This document shows, piece by piece, positions 60,653 through 64,000 of a stretch of DNA of 64,000 bases. Every line of letters begins with the position of its first letter. Position 1 is the first letter of the stretch. The position numbers and the translations under genes are program-made. Below the pieces are notes generated by a model. That model was not told the DNA's origin, searched no databases, and saw only the letters and a program-made list of their open reading frames with translations. The DNA is from Druceiella hillmani (lineage: Eukaryota; Arthropoda; Insecta; Lepidoptera; Hepialidae). The stretch spans positions 45,721,001 through 45,785,000 of the forward strand of contig JAYKKI010000004.1 of assembly GCA_039881145.1 (NCBI GenBank), given 5' to 3'.

Positions 60653-63044
60653 CATATTCAAGTTTATACTAGATGTAGATATTTAGTGAAATATGAAAAA
60701 TCAGGCAACAAATAATGAAAGTAACCAAATTGGAAATTTAGCTTCTTCAATCACTTCTAAATGTGAAATAATCGAAAGTCACACCTAAATAAATACGCGC
60801 TGAATTATATTTTCTCACTGCAAACGTGTATTTTCTGTTAATTTCTGCGTACGATTTTTAAATTTGTCGTAATTTCCTTTTTAGCGTATCGTACCTTAAA
60901 AGATAAAAAATAACTACAGGTATAAGTACCTTATAAACTCACTTGGGTGTCCCTAAATCTAATCGTCTGCTACTGAAGTTTTTCTGGAAAATCATTTGGC
61001 ATAGTAACTTAAATTTGGAATAGGAATAAGGAATAAATCGTATATATCACATTAACATATTAAAATACTGTTATGGATATATTAGACCGGACAAACAGAG
61101 TACACGAACATTTTTTAATTTCCATATAGAATAAGACATTAACTGAACAGCGACTTATAAGGGCTAAAGAAGTATTTATTTTTTAATCGCCTCTAAGGTA
61201 GTTAAAGACTAGTTAATATACACAAAATTTAGATAAAAATGCCCACAAAAGTCTACTCAAAAACAGTTTTGCCTGGAAATCAGAAATTCGGCACAATAAA
61301 AGGGCTCGAATTTTTATTTTCCGTATTCTGTAGGACATCTATGGCTTTTTACGGAACAATTTATTTAGATAAATCAAGATATACTATTTAAATTTTCTTC
61401 AAATATATATGATGTACTAAACGACATATTTATATGGCAAATAATAATGTTAATATTGATATGTGCAAAAATTAAACATTATTATATATTGATATGTGTG
61501 CGGAACTAAGTGTGAGCCCTTACTGCATTCGTACTTAATAAAATTATTTTATTTTCGATCGGCAGTGAAACGTGTGTTTATGGCAATCATGAAATAAGTT
61601 ATATTTCAAATTTTTGATACATTTCGATACCATATGTATATCACCCGTGAGTAACGAAAAAATTAAAAAATGTACATCTAACTTAATAAATCAAGACAGG
61701 CATCATTTAATCTAGAGCATTGAGTGATGGATGTGTGGATTTGGCTGTTTGGTGAGATGGGTGTTGAGGGTTAAGAGATTTGTTTTGGCTGGATGTATAT
61801 ATAAATGGGTAGACAAAGAAAAACATGGGTGGAAGAATGGGTAGAAAAACGTCAAACCTTCTAAATCTACAGATCTTTAAACCAATCTGGTTTTCTATTT
61901 GATGTCTGTAACACCAAGGCGAAGGTTTTTATTTGTCCCGAAATCTGAATAAGAAATAATTCTGTGAACCTCAGTATAAGGTCACAACAAAGTTTAAAAT
62001 GTCATTATCCTTCAATTTATTACCATTACTACTAACCAGCCACTGCCTGATATAACATAGATATAGACGTTAATAAAAATTAGAAGGTAAAATAAAATAC
62101 AGTTGAAATATAATGGATGTCAACAGTCATTCAACGAGAGAAAATGCCATATTTTCGCAAAGAAATTACTCTATCTTTTCACTCATTAACAATTGCTTGC
62201 TTTACTTTTTCATAGAACTTGGGAATAATATACCGACGTTGAAATAATTATATTATATAAAAAATAACAGCTGACAGTTGTTTTCACGACTGTGTGTATA
62301 ATTTGTGTACACTAAACAATTTTGTGAATAGAAACTTGCCGGAACTAAAAACAAAAAATAATTAGATTTTCTTCTCTACATAATGTCCTTGACGATTGTC
62401 CATAGATACTAGCTGCCATTATATTAACAGAACTAAAAATATAGAAAACAATTGTTAAAGTGCGCTTGAGAATACGAATCTCAAGAAATCGAACGTTCCA
62501 AAAGAAATTGTTACAAGATATTGTAAACTATGAGCTTCATACATACGGTATTTTCGTAGTGACTACTTATGTACCAAATGGAATAGACCTCTTGTTAAAA
62601 AAATCAATACACTTGTATACCAAAATGTTTCTTAATCCTGAAGTATGTCAACTGCTGGACCATATTAACCATTTGAACCATAGCGATGTCACTGTGTTAC
62701 AATGAATTTAGCTGCATATTTCATATTGTTAAACTACTTTAACTAGAAAATTAAATGTAAATGAAAGACACCGGATATTTATTTGCAGGATAACGAAAAA
62801 TGGTTAAATTATATAAACCACTTTCTTCTCCGGTAAATTTAATTAATGCTTTAATGGGTCAACATGAAATAATATTTCAAACCCAACCAATTTGGAGAGT
62901 CCATAAGATATGACGTTAGAGCTAATGGAAATGAATACACAAATACATTGTAATAAAAATAGATAGGGACAGAGCAATAAATTCAGTGCCATTTTGTACG
63001 TATCACGTTTCATTTACGGAAAACTCTATAAAATGAGGCTGCCA
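60653..63044. other. AT-rich spacer, no gene seen
   Basis: Includes a G-rich, C-poor plus-strand stretch at 61720-61850 (repeated GATG, GGTG and GGGT phrases) and an unassigned 81-codon frame at 62460-62705 that begins with GTG. No gene is supported. Confidence 0.5.
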
Positions 63045-63135
63045 AAGCGATAACGTGATATGGTGCGGGATATCAACGTCTGCTCACGTCATAACCGTGC
63101 CGTCGGAACACGTCGATCCTCGCCGACGCTTCAGG
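63045..63135. other. isolated GC-richer patch
   Basis: About 90 bp with several CpG dinucleotides (TGGTGCGGGATATCAACG, CACGTCGATCCTCGCCGACG), in contrast to its surroundings. No reading frame or RNA structure is recognised. It could be a small exon, a regulatory island or a piece of a mobile element. Confidence 0.4.
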
Positions 63136-63187
63136 AATAAATTACTCTAATTTTATGTTGTTATATTTTCTTATCCCCATTTAAATA

Positions 63188-63221
63188 AAATTACGTGATG
63201 TAGTATTATTTCTACTTTTTG
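63188..63221. repeat. partial copy of the 40094 foldback arm
   Basis: AATTACGTGATGTAGTATTA and TTTCTACTTTTT match the left arm of the foldback element at 40094-40301. The match ends abruptly after the T-run. Confidence 0.8.
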
Positions 63222-63690
63222 AAACATTACAATAAATATATCTTATAGAATTATATATTCTATCTTACTCCATTTTGCCAGTGTACTAAAAAAATTATAT
63301 TTTTCAATACTAAGAATTATTCAAGACAAAAGGATTTATAGTTACCATTTTTAGACAACGCAGAAAAGTATATATGTAGTTAAACACATATTAATAAATT
63401 GTGGAGATACGTATTTTTTAAATTCAAATCAAAATCTGTTCCATATGTCTATTCCATCACACCACCTTCGATCATGTCAGGGTAAGCAGCACCTGCAACG
63501 TTTCATTTTCACACACTTATTAAATTATAATTGTTAAAATCCTTGTCTCCTAATATGCCAAATTACTATTCAATCCAACACAGCTTTTTTATCTACTATA
63601 TCTCAAAAACCTTATATATTATTAGATTACAGCTAAAACTGTAACTGTAACTCTCATATGATACCTCCCAATGGCTGAATTTGAGCATAC
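63222..63690. other. AT-rich spacer, no gene seen
   Basis: Nothing recognisable up to the LINE tail. Confidence 0.6.
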
Positions 63691-64000
63691 TTCTTCTTCT
63701 TCTTGGCACTACAGCCTAGAGTAAGCTAGGGCCGTCCCAACTAGCTTTTCCCATTGAAATCTATCAGATACTTTATGTTTCCAGTTTGTAACCTGTAATA
63801 CGTCGTTCGCGATATCATGAAGCCATCTAAGTGCAGGTCTTCCCATTTTCCTCATACCCCCTGGCTTGTTGAGAGTTAGTAACTTGGTCAGATTGTTACC
63901 TTCTGATCTAAATACGCGTCTAAGATACTTCCTTCGGCTTGATTTGATAACTTTAACAATGTCTTATTGTTTATAATTTCGTGATTGTAAAGAATTCGCC
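63691..64000 (-). mobile_element. LINE 3' end with GAA tail, cut by window edge
   Basis: On the minus strand the element enters at the window edge, ends its ORF at 63709, and closes with CCAAGAAGAAGAAGAAG at 63691-63707. This is a simple-repeat tail instead of poly(A). The clade (R4, RTE, Jockey or other) cannot be fixed from the tail alone. Confidence 0.75.
63709..64000 (-). pseudogene. LINE reverse transcriptase C-terminus
   Basis: The last part of a non-LTR retrotransposon ORF, which supplies the reverse transcriptase used in target-primed insertion. From about 63965 to the TAG at 63709 one frame is open. It reads DIVKVIKSSRRKYLRRVF, LLTLNKPGGMRKMGRPALRW and WKHKVSDRFQWEKLV, followed by ALAYSRL. 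The GRPxLRW ... NW ... DRxxW order is the usual C-terminal tail of many insect LINE polymerases. Upstream, LYNHEII matches the expected continuation but in another frame, so a frameshift lies near 63966. The polymerase domain itself lies outside the window. It is probably one degraded copy of a repeated family. Confidence 0.8.

Overview
This window looks like AT-rich, gene-poor nuclear DNA of an insect. By eye it is roughly 70-75 percent A+T. It carries long (TA)n microsatellites, and its transposon relics belong to families typical of insects: an env-bearing gypsy (errantivirus-like) retroelement, DD41D-type mariners, a PIF/Harbinger element with a MADF partner gene, several hAT fragments and a LINE tail. 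I recognise no intact host gene, no rRNA or tRNA gene, and no CRISPR array or operon. Most open frames of 60-125 codons look like chance frames in AT-rich DNA, and I do not call them genes.

Layout. 1-23640: mostly unrecognised AT-rich spacer. It holds a 35-bp minisatellite (393-772), a tandem pair of about 196-bp MITE-like units with inverted ends (2914-3300), a 166-bp duplication (6561 and 7384), several relics of one dispersed repeat, and a weak pogo/CENP-B-like fragment (22251). 23640-34933: a nested transposon cluster. A degenerate gypsy/errantivirus-like element lies on the minus strand (gag, remnant of RT/RNase H, integrase, env, and perhaps an LTR containing a GC-rich block). Its integrase gene is split by a 1317-bp mariner with clear TA duplications. 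Its gag-like frame stops at a TTAA where a 4.5-kb inverted-repeat-bounded segment begins. That segment contains Harbinger transposase and MADF relics plus a second mariner. 37427-37982: two adjacent hAT C-terminal relics.

39065-53680: three diverged, same-orientation copies of a noncoding segment (A, B, C). Around them lie a 208-bp foldback element, a snap-back hairpin next to a 48-bp minisatellite, and a 245-bp tandem duplication. 55745-58045: another dispersed repeat copy, a perfect 28-bp-arm hairpin beside a 45-bp tandem duplication, and a hAT transposase relic. 63709-64000: the C-terminal end of a LINE reverse-transcriptase ORF with a GAA-repeat tail, running off the window edge.

Nothing here looks like a working multigene system. 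The transposase, integrase and env frames all carry stops, frameshifts or lost catalytic residues. The interest lies in nesting order, in the repeated near-perfect hairpins, and in the ancient triplicated segment. All calls come from reading translations and repeats by eye; no database search was run.
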